Source: Isoetes taiwanensis (Eukaryota > Streptophyta > Lycopodiopsida > Isoetales > Isoetaceae). Taken from it: a DNA stretch of 64,000 bases. Under the pieces are notes generated by a model. It saw nothing but the letters and a program-made list of their open reading frames with translations. It was not told the origin of the DNA and searched no databases. The stretch is from the NCBI GenBank assembly GCA_021234155.1, contig JAJEKV010000041.1, forward strand, positions 13,610,374 through 13,674,373, given 5' to 3'. Shown piece by piece: positions 50,839 to 62,930 of the stretch. The translations under genes were made by a program, and so were the position numbers. How positions within the stretch are numbered: position 1 is the first letter of the stretch; each line of letters starts with the position of its first letter.

Positions 50839-53800
50839 CTCCCCACCAAATGACACTCGAGTGAAGAAAAAGGAGGAAGTGTCTCTCGAGGGCGTGAAGC
50901 CATCACCCCCGAAAGTGATCCTCACGGAATGAGGATCGCACCATTATGGTACCGCCAATGAGATCCCGGAGTGTTTGAAGAGCAGGAGGAGTGTTGAGGC
51001 CAAGGGCGTGGATCTCGCATCAATGAGAAAACGAGATCGCACTATGTCTTCAAGGGCAGCATGGGCGCCTAAGAAACAAAACCGACATTCCATGAGGAGG
51101 TAACCCGAGGCCGGCGGCACCGACGCGGGTATTCGGATTGCAAAGAAAAAATGGGACGCCCCGATTTAAGGAGCCGAAAGCAAGATGCATTTTAGAGCAG
51201 CACAAAAACCTCGCTTGAAGGTGGATCAAGGATCTCGTGAGGTGGCGGCATTCCGCAAGAAGGTGTCAAGACCATGGAGCGACAACAGGGCGCTGCCAAC
51301 CACGCCATTAGCAATATAGATCCAATTGGTGGTGTTATCAAGAGTGGCACCCTCCTCCCAATGGGAGCGGCGAACAAAACGGGATCCCACCGGAGATCCG
51401 TCGAGATCCGAGGTGGAGTCCATCCAAAGATGGCCATCCATGACCTTTGTCCAAAAGGGGAGACGCCAATCGAAGTCGAACCCGGGGCATGGAGGAACAC
51501 CCAGTGGAAGCATAGGGAGAGGGAACCATGCCCGTGGGCGGGTTGTTGAGCCCAAGCCCCGAATTCACCGACAAGGGCCGATCAAGAGCTTTACACCAAC
51601 GATCCCGCATGAGCAGTAGAGTTGAGAGTTGACAGAGGGCTATCCCACTGCGGGGACCGCCTTGCTATCCGTAAGAGCACGTAATTGATTGTAACCAAAG
51701 GTGTCGCCGTGATATAAATTGTGCATAGGGAAGATCCTCGATGTCCCGTGATACTTCCTTATTTGTTGCAAAGACTTCCGCCGCCGAGAGAGGTAAATGA
51801 TGTGCAAGCTCGTGCATGTACTCTTGATGAAGAGCGCAGTGTCCGAAAGCATGATCAGCCGTAGGGGTTGTTATCCCTAAGCAACCATTGAAGGGTGGGG
51901 TCACCCTCGATAGTTCTCAATGGTGGCCCATCCCGAAATCTCCCCGTGTGTCATCCAGATAGAAATCATGAAAATGTAAGCCATGGGCTGAACAACTCAA
52001 GGTGATGAACCGGATCTTCGCAGGTGAATGAGATCAAAGACTAAAAGGGCACAGCAGACACCTTTGTCTTCAATGGAGAGTTCTCGCCAAATCCGAAGAA
52101 AATCAAGCAGCTTGCGCAAGGGAACATCCACGACCATCAGCCCCATGCCACTTCGAAGAAAGAGGTGGCGGCGTGCAACCACATAATCCGATAGCGTGAA
52201 GGAACCGGAAAATCAACAAAGTGTGTTGCTAACGATGGTGATATAGCCGCCCGCTTTTGGTTCGAGCCTCATCACAGACCAATAGCGCGGTCAGAAGTTT
52301 GTTCGAGGTCACGGATCCCGTGGTCCTTTTTCTAACGTATATGGATCGGTCACGGACCCGCTTCGGTGAAGTGTTAACCCGCGAGGAGGATTGCCCAGAG
52401 CATTGAGTCGGCAACGGCAATCTCTCTCGCCATCAAGAAGTTTCTCGCTTCAACCTCCGTAAGCTGATCTTGGAGGGACGGAGTGAGAAGTTCAAGCGGG
52501 AGAGCCGAGCCGCCAAAGAGGCAATTTGAGCATCACGCCTGTAAGGTGTTGAACTTGAGTGTCAGAATTGTCACAAAGCTCTGAGTACAAGGCGCCGAGC
52601 TTAGCAATATCTTTCTCCTTGTCACCCGTGAGGGTGGCTTTGGACTTGTTTTGCTCCAATAAGTCCTGAATTTCGGATTGAAGCCGAGCCCCTGATCCGC
52701 AAGGAGGCTGGTCTGATCCTCGCACTTTGAGATCTATGCGGGCCCGTAAGAGAGCCCCGCGCTTTTCTTGAAGTTGGGCTTCCAAAGTTTGAACTTGTGC
52801 GCTTGGCAGCTTGAAGATCACTTCTGTGAACCCATCCGGAGGTCGTCAGTACCGTGGTGAACCCCATTTATAAGAGCTTCTTGGGATTCTTGTAACTTTA
52901 GAACAGCTGGCCTTGAGCATCCCGGCCGACATCGATACAAAAAATAACGAGGGTGCCGTGGTGGTGGAGCCCGCCGTGGGCGGGTTTGCGGTTTGTGAGA
53001 CATGGTGTGAACTGAATGCTTGGATTCTCAGAAAGCGAGGAGGAGACAAAGTGACATGGGAGTGCGGAATTTTGACATGACCAGAGGAAGAAGGGCGTGA
53101 AGTGCCGAATCGGGTGAGTCCGAGGAAGGGACCACCGAAAGGGAATCATGAGAATGAGGAGGTGTGGGAGGAAAGTAATGACGGATAATAGCTTGAAGGT
53201 GGCCTCCCACACGAAACTTCGAAATAGAAGTGGCAGCCCGAAGACGGTCCACTTCTTGGAGAAGACTCGTGAGAACAAAGAATTGGGGCCAATCAATGTG
53301 GTGGGTTGAGCGAGTAGCAAAGACTACTTATATTATAGAAAGGTTTATTGATATGGGTGTTCTTGATAGAATACCCAAGGAACTTGCGCCACAGAACTTA
53401 ACAAAGGTCTCATGGGGCTTGTCAATATTGGTTAGGCGATGCACATTTGCATGATAAGCGGGAGCACCAAACTCAGAACATCGAGATCCCGTATGGCGCA
53501 ATTCAAGATAAACAAGGGGTTTGCAAAGGAATATGGAATACCTCGTAAATCGTGGTCCGAGTCAAAGAAAATGGTGGTGCCATCGACCAATCTGTGGGTG
53601 TATCCATGCGGCTATTGACGATGTTCGCGATGAACCGGCCTAACCGGTCGATTTGGAGCCGGGGTTCCATTTGAGAGAATTCAGAAAGTTTCATGCTCGC
53701 GGATCGCATCGATTCGGCCAACAAGGGCTTCACCGGAAAGTGGGCGCCAAGAAAGATAATGACTAAAAGAGACAGCCCCTCGAGCAAGTAGTTTGAAGTG

Positions 53801-54260
53801 TAGGAAATTTTGGGGTCGCCATGGCAAAGAGCTTCGAAAAGAACGGTGATGCAAAGGCGAGAGAGCTTAGATGTAAGGCTAAGAACCGAGGACGGCGCAG
53901 AGGGATCTAAAAGGTTTAGGGCGCCAAAAGCAAATGGAGGTGAAGAGGCATGATAATGGCGAAGCCGCAAACCGCTGATGGTGCCAGTGTCGAAGATGCC
54001 AAGGAGGCGATTGAGAGGCAAAATTTTGGCTAAGTCCCCAAACAACAAAGGGAGAGGTAATGAACGGTGGAGATGAGGCGGAGAGAATGATGGGATGTGA
54101 CAGATGGCCAAATGACACACATTAATGTTCGACGGGCGTGAAAAGAAGCAATGGCATTTAATGCTGGCAACTTCAAGTGGGATATCATTAAAACGAATGT
54201 GTCGAGGGTACCATGGCTAGATATGCTACGGAGAAAAGATTCTCTTTAGAAACAAATTTT
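50839..54260 (-). other. Extra region between integrase and 3' LTR, unknown coding remnant
   Basis: About 3.4 kb lies between the end of pol and the LTR, far more than a gypsy element needs. On the sense (minus) strand it contains protein-like blocks in changing frames: LGRFIANIVNSRMDTPTDWS (about 53640), ATSISKFRVGGHLQAIIRHY (about 53200), a Glu/Gln-rich helix with VQTLEAQLQEKRGALLRARI (52821 onward) and WIYIANGVVGSALLSLHGLD (about 51320). No known domain was recognised. It could be an additional ORF of this lineage or captured host sequence. Confidence 0.55.
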
Positions 54261-54779
54261 GCATTGCAAACACGCTATTTTTTTTTTTTGATTGGTCCAC
54301 GCCGACAAGGAGTTCCTCGCTTGGCTATATAAGACGAACCGAGGAAGCTTAAGGTATCCGATGGCGCTTCAGCATGGTCTGCCGCCGGTTTGAACGAATC
54401 GCGACGATGCCCACTAACCGCCAAGAGTGGATTACTTGCAAAATGAATTGTCCGACCTCAAGGCCGCCACAATCGTGGCCTGAGAATGGATGGCTGGTGT
54501 TCCGGGATGGCTGAACATCCCGATCCTCATACCAACGGGATGGAGGTGGTTCTGCACCTTCGCTGGGACCCTGAGCAGAACCTCTACCACATCTCGCAAG
54601 ATCACCTCTCGCCTTCCGAACCCTGAGTAGAGGGTTTTTCTTAGGACTTAGTAGATAGGGCTCTGAGCCCGTTTTTGTATATAGGGCAGTGCCCATAGCG
54701 GAAATAGCTGGGCTGTGCCCACATTTTGTAAAAAATTCCACCGATAATATAATATGCCACTGTTTTAGTCACTTTCGGT

Positions 54780-55407
54780 TGTGGTTGTTTCTTGAACTGC
54801 ATCTGTTTGTTGATTGTCGCGTTCTGTGTGATGAAATGTTTTGAGGCGAAGCCATTAACCGAGCTGTAGGTAATGGAGTGCCATCTAACTCAACGCTTGG
54901 AAACGCCGGGTCGAACCACTTGAACGATTTGATAAGGGCCAAGCCAACTAATCTTAAGTTTACCCTAAAATTTTCGTAGAGAATCATAAAGAAGAACCAA
55001 ATCTCCTTCTTTGAATGTTTTTGTCTTCGAGGCGTGTGTCATGTAGAGATTTTTGCAACCGTTGTCCATGAAGAACACCTAATATAAGCATCCCTTCTAA
55101 GTTCATCCAACTGTTCCAATTGATAAACCCTTTCTTTGAGTGCAAAGAAGCGATTATGGGCGTGAGCTGAAAAACGGAGAGTGGGGAGAATGTACTCAAA
55201 AGGCATGAGAGCTTCTTGACCATAAACCAATTTGAAAGGAGTGTGACCAGTAGCTATTTTGAAACAAGTATTGTAAGCCCAAAGAACAGTAGGAAGCTTG
55301 GTTTGCCAGTCAGTGCGAGAAGCGTCACAAATTTTCTTGAGAATTGTGACCAGAGTTTTGTTGGTGCTTTCTGCCAAACCATTCCCTTGAGGATAGGGTA
55401 AGAGCAT
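54780..55407 (-). pseudogene. Gypsy integrase, C-terminal half
   Basis: 55407-55039 reads PYPQGNGLAESTNKTLVTIL, then WQTKLPTVLWAYNTCFKIAT and GHTPFKLVYGQEALMPFE, the end of the integrase catalytic core including the ES(T)N-type glutamate region. Basic C-terminal sequence with LLYDS and a KLRLVGLA block follows to about 54780. The zinc-binding HHCC module and the first two catalytic aspartates are absent: about 150 bp upstream the sequence is already RNase H. An internal deletion has therefore removed the N-terminal half. Confidence 0.88.
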
Positions 55408-55556
55408 GTTAGGGCCTACATGTTTTGGAAACTACCTGGAAAATACTCTGGGTAGTCAAAGATGATGATATATTTGAGTTCTTAACATCTTCTTGACATC
55501 ATAAAGTACCTCACAACATGTATGTACTACTTCTCTTGAACATAACACAATTTCTT

Positions 55557-55985
55557 TTAGTCAATCTTGTAGTCTAGGTACTTTAAAATACAATTATGTA
55601 CTTGCGCAAATGCCGAGACATCGACATGAACATGAAAGGGCTTGTCCCATTGAGGAGGAACAAGAACCGGGGCCTGAGTAAGCAAAAGCTTCAACCTGTG
55701 GAAAGCAGCATCCGCCTGGGAATTCCAGGCCCAGGTGGATTCATCACCCGTGAGTTTATGAATGGGATCGGCAATGGTCGCTAGTCCAAGAATGAAGGTG
55801 GAGTAATAATTGACCTTACCCAGAAAGAGCTGTGTCTCCTTGATATTGGCCGGTGCTTGAGCCTTGAGCACAATAACCGATTTTGGGGGATCTGGTGATA
55901 CCTTTCTTGTCGACAACGGTCCCAAAAGAACACCGGCGTGACGAAAAGGTGCATTTCTGATTGAGACTAATGCCTGACTCATCAC
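55557..55985 (-). pseudogene. Gypsy RNase H region (partial)
   Basis: The frame reads AQAPANIKETQLFLGKVNYY, then PIHKLTGDESTWAWNSQADA and APVLVPPQWDKPFHVHVDVS, the RT-RNase H connection and the start of RNase H (the first catalytic Asp in HVDVSA). It ends at YLDYKID, after which the rest of RNase H and the integrase start are missing. Confidence 0.88.
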
Positions 55986-56410
55986 ATTTCAAAAGACGAA
56001 GTTCCAATTTATCCAAATGGTCAGCCATGGAACTCAGAGGCGAGAAGTCATCTTGAAAAATTTGCAAGAAGGGATTTTCCTTCATAAAATCATGAAAACG
56101 AGAGCATGATACGTTGAAACGGGATGGAGAGTTTGATAATCCAAAAGGAACCACCTTGTAGGCAAAAAGTGCCTTACCTGGTGGTGTAGTAGTCTTGAGT
56201 TGATCGATTCTTTGATTGAGATCCGATTGTAGCCGAAAACCATCCATGAAGGAGTACATCTCATGTCCAAAGAACCTCTTCCGTAACCCGGTCCGTGAAG
56301 GGAAGTGGAAAATGATCACGCCCGCGGGCTCGATTGAGTTTTCTAGTCCACACAAACGGATCTTACCATTGTGTTTGAGTGCAATGACGATGGGGCTCAC
56401 CCATTCGAAT
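55816..56410 (-). pseudogene. Gypsy reverse transcriptase
   Basis: Motifs in order are WVSPIVIALKHNGKIRLC, GHEMYSFMDGF (palm A), QLKTTTPPGKALFAYKVVPF, GLSNSP, the FLQIFQDDFSPLSSMADHLD block (palm C, FQDD where plants often have FLDD/YLDD) and SLNQKCTF. This is a typical Ty3/gypsy reverse transcriptase. Small deletions, for example in the VDFRKLN region and around the FxYxQI block, show decay. Confidence 0.92.
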
Positions 56411-57049
56411 GTTTGACCTCATAGATCAAACATGCAAAGAAGGAGTTTGTCAATTTCCGCTTTGACTTCGATCACCTGTAATTTGGGTTGAGCCGTGCAT
56501 CGCCGCTATAATACCGGCGTGCATCGACTTGGTAGGAATGGTGAGTTCCCCAAGGTTTTGTTGACCCCAAGATCTCTCAGAGCTCCGTGCAAAAATGTGT
56601 TTGAACTTTTGAAGAGCGGACGCCCTCAAGTACGATAGGGTGTCTGGAAGATTTGCAAAGATTTGGACAGCCGATTGTTGCCTACGCCCACAATCGACTT
56701 CGAGTTTGAATATGGGGGATAACTTCTGTGGTCCCGGACAATATGAGCAGGAGGTTGAAGCATAACAGGATGCATGGCACTCTGCGTGGTGAAAAAGAGA
56801 GGTTGCCGAAGTTTCATCCAGCCAGGGTTGCTTCGTAACAACATGTACATCTACAGAGCCGCGAGATTCAAAGATCTGAAAAGTGATCAACACGTTGGAT
56901 GCGATTGCAAAGGAGCCGTAAGGGGTCAAGCAGCAGCCACCACCGGTCCCGATCAAGAGTCATTTCTCCCAAGGATCGGATATTCGGGTAGGATGACAGA
57001 GGCGCACCGCAGTGGAGCCTGAACTTGATAGATATTCTCGGGCGCCCCC

Positions 57050-57480
57050 GAACCTGGTGGTCGAGAGAGGGTTCAAAGATTGTCGACGGAAAATGATTTT
57101 GCCTTGTTTCAAATCCATGGTGGCATTAAGGTGACCATCTGTGATGACTAACCGATCCGCGGGCCCAAGAATGGATACTCTTGGCCCCGCGCGGAGAAAA
57201 GGTCTCACACCAACATTTCATAATCACCGGATCTTCCCGGCCTTCCAAACACCAAATTCCAAGGGGAATCCGAGATCACCAATGTTGATGTGAAGAAGAG
57301 GCGTGACGCCTTTGAGGTCTCGCGGATATGGCCATTGGCCAATTTGATGTCATATGGAGCACCCATAGAGTTGTTTGATGCCCATTTGTTTGCGGAGTTT
57401 ATCCGTGATAAGATTAACTAGCGCTACCTCCGCCAATTTGAACATGGTTGACTTGGGTTTGATTGCCCACCGTGGCATGT
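57050..57480 (-). pseudogene. Gypsy aspartic protease region
   Basis: Near 57430 the minus strand gives EVALVNLITDKLRKQMGIK, matching the GAxxxLI..ALVDSGA-type protease surroundings, then KLANGHIRET and an NLVFGRPG segment. The frame shifts repeatedly. The DTGA core is weak, so the call rests on position between gag and reverse transcriptase and on these blocks. Confidence 0.6.
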
Positions 57481-57967
57481 ACCGCGGGTGTAGAGGTAGC
57501 AACAGCCCCAACTAAAACAATGGAGTGGTAACCGGTCCTTGAGAGCGTGACGAGTTTCAAAATCGTTGCAAGACTTAGAGGAATTTTGATTTTTGCCACC
57601 CTCTTGGAGTTCCAGAGGCACATGAGAAAAAGGATCTCATGGATCCACAAAAGTTCCGGAGTGCGGGTAAGGAAGTCGCAACTTCTTTGAGGAGGTCTAC
57701 CCTCGGCGATATTTGGATATGGCTGAGAGTGTGGAGGTTGAGACATGGAAGGAGCTTCTTGTCCGTGTTGAGCTCTAGTGGTGGCATGAACATTAGCCAA
57801 CGTGGCGCCTTCAGCAGCTTTGCATGAGGTTCGAATGCTTTGGCGAACTTTAGGCATGACATGCGCATGAGTTTCTCCAAGTCGGTGCAAAGTGAACCTT
57901 TTTTTCTTCATTATGAGGAATTGCGGGTCACCGTAAAGGCAAAGGTTAGTGCCTTTAGGAATAATGG

Positions 57968-59800
57968 TTAAGGGTCGTGGACGCCTCGGTCTCCGGCGTG
58001 GAAACCAAACCTACCCAATTTGATGGTCGGATCGAGGATCAAGAGCTTGAAAAATTTCTTCCCGTGGCTTGTTGATTCATCCGAGGTTGATTTGCGTGAG
58101 CTGGTTGATAGCGCGATTGCTGAGGTGCACGAGGTGGCTTCCGGGAACCGACGCTGCCTTGTTTGCCATTGGCAATCCAAAGTTGGTAAGCCGTGAGGCG
58201 GACCGATGTGGTCCGATTTGTGCCGTGAAGCTGCACGAACTTGTGGAAGTTGAGGACACGCCGGGTGGTATGACCCCATTCTTGACAAAGGATAACACCG
58301 AAGCCAAGGATCAAAAGGAGGACGTGTGTTGGGTCCCCGCTGTTGCTCCCCGTTGATAGAGTTGATTGGGTTGCGCGCAGGGTGGTCACCGATATGGCAA
58401 TTGGTGCCGAGGTGTTGTTTGCACTTGATAAACCATCTTGTTGCGGAAAGGTGTAGGATGAGTGCGAAAGTGCACTCTTCCGCGGGTATGATTGCACATG
58501 TTGCGCCGTTTACAATGAGGCGGGCCATTGGTGGAGTTGCACTCATTCGCCAAGTGGCCTTGATATTTGCGATATGGCACCGTGATCCGATCGCTACCGG
58601 ATTGGCGTATTGAGGTTGAACAGCCAGTCCCGGGGAACCATGACGGGTGGAATGAAAGGGAGCTCCCTCAAGAGCCACGCCACGAGAGAAACATTGATCG
58701 AAAGTGATTGACAAGATCGATAGCCCGCCTCCAAAGTCTTCGCGCAGTATTCGGTCATGAGTCGGATAGCCGAGGAAGTCCTGGAGAAACCAGACCAAGA
58801 TCCGGCTCTGCGGTGGGGTACTCCTTGAGTTTGCTTAGCGTAATGTGAAGTCGACCGCAAAATCCCAGCGGACTCGCGGGCTCTTGTTGAAGGTCATTGA
58901 GTTGCTTGAGATGAAGTTGATCATCATCCGCGGGTCCCATAGTGAGAAAGAAAAGCAGCTTTCGACCAATCTTGTTTCCAAAGGGCTTTTGTTGGGCGTG
59001 AGCCATTGATGAGGGGAGCCACGCAAGCAGGTGGAAAAGATGTGGAATTTCGCTTGAGGTTGCGCGATGACCATTTAGGACAGCCGAGCCTCGAATTCTT
59101 CCATATGGGCCCGAGCACTTTGGTCTAATGGTTTGCCTTCGTGTTGCCAAAGGTAGGATAAGTCACCTTAAGGGTCCGAAAGGTAGAAGTAAAAGTGCCG
59201 GGCTGGACAGAACATGATAGTGAGGATATTGAGGTGGAGTTGGAGGGGTATGGTGGCCGGAAAGACCCCGCTGAAGGGGTGGTGATGTGGAGGTACCTGG
59301 AGGTGCCCCGATCATTGGGTTTGAGGTCCGTAAGATTGTAAAATGTGAAGAGCGGTGGGGAAAGGTAGGGAAGGGAAATTCCCGGAGAGGAGCAAAAGAG
59401 ACATGAGGATATCCCTGGTCCACCCGTGAGGGAGATGATGGTTGTGAAGGCAGAGGCGATGGCCGTAAGAGACCGATGGATGAAGGCATGTTCGGGGTAT
59501 GAAAGTAAGGTTGAGCGTGTTGAGCCATATAGGGCCCCCGATAGTGATGAGGAGACCGAGGTTGTGAGCAATGTTTGCACGCTTGAGGCGAGAATTTGGA
59601 CGGTGACATGACACGAGGGGTGGGTGGCGCCGACCGAGCCCGAGACCTAATGTGGCCTCCCTCAATGTCATAAGCGTATCCATACATGTCACGAACAAAT
59701 GCCTTCGATGATGGCGCCCAAGCGAGACGCCGTCCTGGGAAAGGAGTTCTTCCGGGCGTGAGTTTCGCACGCATGGCAAATGTAAGAAAGGAAAATCGAA
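57968..59800 (-). pseudogene. Gypsy gag region
   Basis: It starts with MRAKLTPGRTPFPGRRLAWA and a Pro/Ser-rich region (59780-59160). A capsid-like stretch follows with FSTCLRGSPHQWLTP and SPRVRWDFAVDFTLR (about 59070-58835). A CCHC-like region follows (YRKYQGHLANEC with a second Cys-rich segment, about 58580-58490), then a basic tail. This is the typical gag layout. At least four frame changes occur. Confidence 0.75.
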
Positions 59801-59824
59801 TCGCACTGCAGCAATGGCATATGT

Positions 59825-60412
59825 TGTTTGGGGTCCGGGTTCGAACTTGCAAGAGACAAAATGCGTGAGGACCCTTGATCTAACAGAGAATCCGAGACTA
59901 TGTCACGCGGGATTTGCAAGAAAAGAACAAGAAGAAGAAAAACAAACAAAAGAGAACAATGAGAGGAAAATGATAAGCTTCCTTGATATCAATGATGAAC
60001 ATACATGAGCTCTCGCAATCGAGAAGACCAAGAGAGACAAGACTCAAAACTCATCTAAAAACTCATGTGCTAGCTCTACTCATATATATAATACAATGGC
60101 CTTTGGCCCAATATAGACACTCGATCGATCTCGGTGCCGACTCGAAGGAGGCCCGATTTGCAGAATATTGGCGGTGCCTCTTGAAGTGCCTAGAATCACG
60201 CTGACACCGACGCGGGCGCGGTGATGGGCCGTCACTTGTCCGAGGGCTTCTTGTTGACTCTGACGCAGGCTTTGATCAGCGGGTCTCCGCCGCTTGGTCT
60301 TCTCACCGAGCCTTTGATGGCTGACCCGTACGTCGACCGCGGGATCCTTGAGCTTGACCTCGTCCGTCAGAGGTGCATGAATAGTCCTGAACCAGGAGGC
60401 ACAGGACTAACA
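59825..60412 (-). repeat. 5' LTR of the gypsy element
   Basis: This LTR is 588 bp and flanked on the right by CAAAG. It differs from the other LTR mainly by one- or two-base deletions in G runs, for example GTCCGGGTTCGAAC against GTCTGGGTTCGGGAAC. The U3/R border is not resolved. The PBS should lie immediately left (below 59825), where the sense strand starts ACATATGCCATTGC; this matches no tRNA end that I recognise. Confidence 0.92.
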
Positions 60413-60417
60413 CAAAG

Positions 60418-61610
60418 TCGGCACTACAAAAGCTGAAAATAAATGTGTTAGGAATAAATGACGGCGGGTTTAGAGTAGCAGCAGAGCAATATCAAGACAT
60501 AAGTTTGGTGAAGGATCAAACCATGGTAGCAGCCGACGAGCAAGCCTTGGCATCTATGAATCAAGCAAATCAAAAGGACACCAATGTAGGTAAGATTTCT
60601 TCCTCTTCTAATTTAGATAAAGGTAGATAACATAATCTTTTAGAGGCAGAAACAGGATGGAGGCATTAAATCTCTATCACAAGGCCAAAGTTTTGTAATG
60701 AAAACGGAGGTAAACATATATAGTAATGGTCCAAAACAAGCAAGGCCAGGTGGATCAGGAGATGTCCATCTAAGAGGAACTCCATGGAAAGGGCCACAGA
60801 TTCAGTGATAATAGTGAGTAGGCCAAGGTTCTCAGAATGGATACAAAATCAAATACTTGAGGAAAATAAAAGTGCACGAGTTAGCGAGGCACTTAAAAGA
60901 GCGGGGCTTCACTCAAGATATGAATATGTCATCTGAAGACAATGGTACTGTTAAACAAAATGGGTTTAATAGAGATACAGACATGGAAGAAAACTTCACA
61001 GTAGCAAAAATCAACCATGAACTGCACAAGAAAAACATAGAAAACTTGATATCGCGTTCAATTGTAGGATTCTTCGCAGGCGGTTTATGGACCTCTTTAC
61101 CATAATCCCTCCTTTCACACCACTTCAATAAACAGTTCTATCGGAAGGAGCAGCCCCATTGAAGGTCCACAAAAATCGAGGCTCCTTTGGCGATGGTGCC
61201 ATCTAAACACGAGCAAGGTCCGTAAATATTGCTAGGAAAAAGGCATTACAAACATGCATTAGAAAATACAGAGGGTGATCCTCTATCAACCTCGATATTG
61301 TCTACTTCAAACAGAGGTGACTACAGGTATAAATGAGGATACAATTAGATATGATAGAAAGAGGCATAAGGGAACAGATGAACCCGTAAAGAGGTCTAGT
61401 GCTTCGTGAGGACGACACTAAGTGGCCGCACTAAATGTCCCAAGGTGTGGAGATGCCGTAAAAATCCTTTGCTCTAATAGGAAAAAGAACAAGATGGATA
61501 TCATTGTGGATCTAGGCAAAGATGAATGTAATGAAAAGGAAAAAGGCCACACTTCCTTCCCTCGCAGCTTGTATGACAATCGAAAGCCGCAATGGCTAAT
61601 GGGGAGTTAG
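60418..61610 (+). other. Coding-like remnant right of the LTR element
   Basis: Broken frames of polar, charged sequence continue after the target duplication: INDGGFRVAAEQYQDISLVK (60450 onward), FSEWIQNQILEENKSARVSE near 60835-60895 and later DIIVDLGKDECNEKEKGH near 61500. The A-rich plus strand and the style resemble the left flank. No endonuclease or reverse transcriptase motif was found, so the parent element is not identified. Confidence 0.3.
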
Positions 61611-62930
61611 ACTCAAGAATATAGGGGATCAATTTTTGTGCTACCAATACACAAGCCGAAAAAAATCCTCTAATTTAAATGCAATAGACTTGCAATAGCT
61701 ATAAGCGTAATGAATTCGTGATATTGTCCGTCCTGTCACTAACAAGTCAACAACGCGCTTTTGGCAATTTACCCAAGTACCGACGAGTTACAAGGCCGCT
61801 TTTTCATCTAGCGCCAGGATGGTTGCTTTGGACTATCTGAAAAAGACGAAGATTGGTAATCTTCAAAGGTCCGGATGTGGCGATAATCGTGTTCTCCAAG
61901 AAGCTCAAGGTTACATTGTAAAGTCGTGATCATTGTTCTTCACTTGCCCCTCGCAAGAGGCGATTGATTTTTGAGGAGTTTTTGGATGTGCACTCTTATG
62001 CTTAAGCGCGGTTGTTTCACTCGGTGGGTCTCCGCTATCCGCGAGATTTTATTCCTGTCTCTCAAAGATTTATACTTGTCTTTGACTCTTTGATTGAATA
62101 AAAAGTCCGGCGCCCTTCAACAAAAAATTCTAGGCAATGAGTACGCTTGAAATTACTTCAAAGGAAAGAAAGCTCTAGTGTCGGGTAAAGAACACAAGGA
62201 AGTAACCACCTCCATAGTTTACGATTTGGAAGGTGGTCAATTATTAAAGCAGATTTAATTAATTGGAGAGAATAACACAATTTTTAGAATTTCAAGCATA
62301 GCTAATTTGCTCAAGCACAAATACTTTCACCTACTTTAAGTCCAAGATACATGATTATGCATGATACATATATCCATACAAATTATACATGAGACTTGTA
62401 ATGTACATGATACTTGTACATGCCCAATAATGGTGCTACAATGTACACCAATAATTCACATCAATAATTTTACGACTATAAGAGCAGCTCCATTCTATGG
62501 TAGAAGTCATTCATCCGCCGTGGGCCTATTTGCTTACTCGGCCCGCATCACAATCGGTGACCATTACTTGCTCCATGGGCTACAATAATCTTGTTGGTTG
62601 CTACCGCAATCCAAAGCTAATGGTCGTGGAGTTTGATTGCCTCGGCTTCTTCGTTTTGTGGTCCACCTTATTTGGCTTCCCGAGCGATACTTACGACCCA
62701 ATGGGATCACCTTAGCGGTGTTGATGAGTGAATCATTGACTCATCTGGCCATCAATAATATGTGCACCTATTAAAGATGTAAGGATGTATAAAGCACCTA
62801 TTAAAGATGTATGGATGTATAAGCATAATGAATAGTATCCGATTTATCGAACCCGGATAACTTGTTCAAGTGTCCTCATTGCCTTCGGTTGCCTCTTTAG
62901 CCAATAATTCTTGTAGTCGGATCCCCACAC
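61611..62930. other. Non-coding stretch, no gene seen
   Basis: No long frame and no recognised family. A short direct repeat, AGCACCTATTAAAGATGTA, occurs at about 62763-62812 (two near-identical units of about 30 bp). Confidence 0.45.

Larger units (their letters stand above)
50248..60412 (-). mobile_element. Ty3/gypsy LTR retrotransposon, 10.2 kb
   Basis: Two direct LTRs (50248-50838, 591 bp; 59825-60412, 588 bp) begin TGTTTGGGGTC and end GACTAACA, so they have TG..CA borders on plus. CAAAG flanks both sides (50243-50247 and 60413-60417) as a 5-bp target duplication. The internal domains on the minus strand, right to left, are gag, protease, reverse transcriptase, RNase H and integrase, the Ty3/gypsy order. 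A purine-rich GGTGGGGAG abuts the 3' LTR. No primer-binding site of a familiar tRNA type was recognised. All coding regions have stops and frameshifts, and the LTRs differ by many small indels, so the insertion is not recent. Confidence 0.95.

Noticed and set aside
53503-54120. Long minus ORF of 205 codons as a stand-alone gene
   Set aside because: It lies inside the LTR element between integrase and the 3' LTR and changes frame with its neighbours. It is treated as part of the extra region.
59800-59824. Standard tRNA-Met primer-binding site next to the 5' LTR
   Set aside because: The expected TGGTATCAGAGC-type sequence is not present, so no primer tRNA is assigned.
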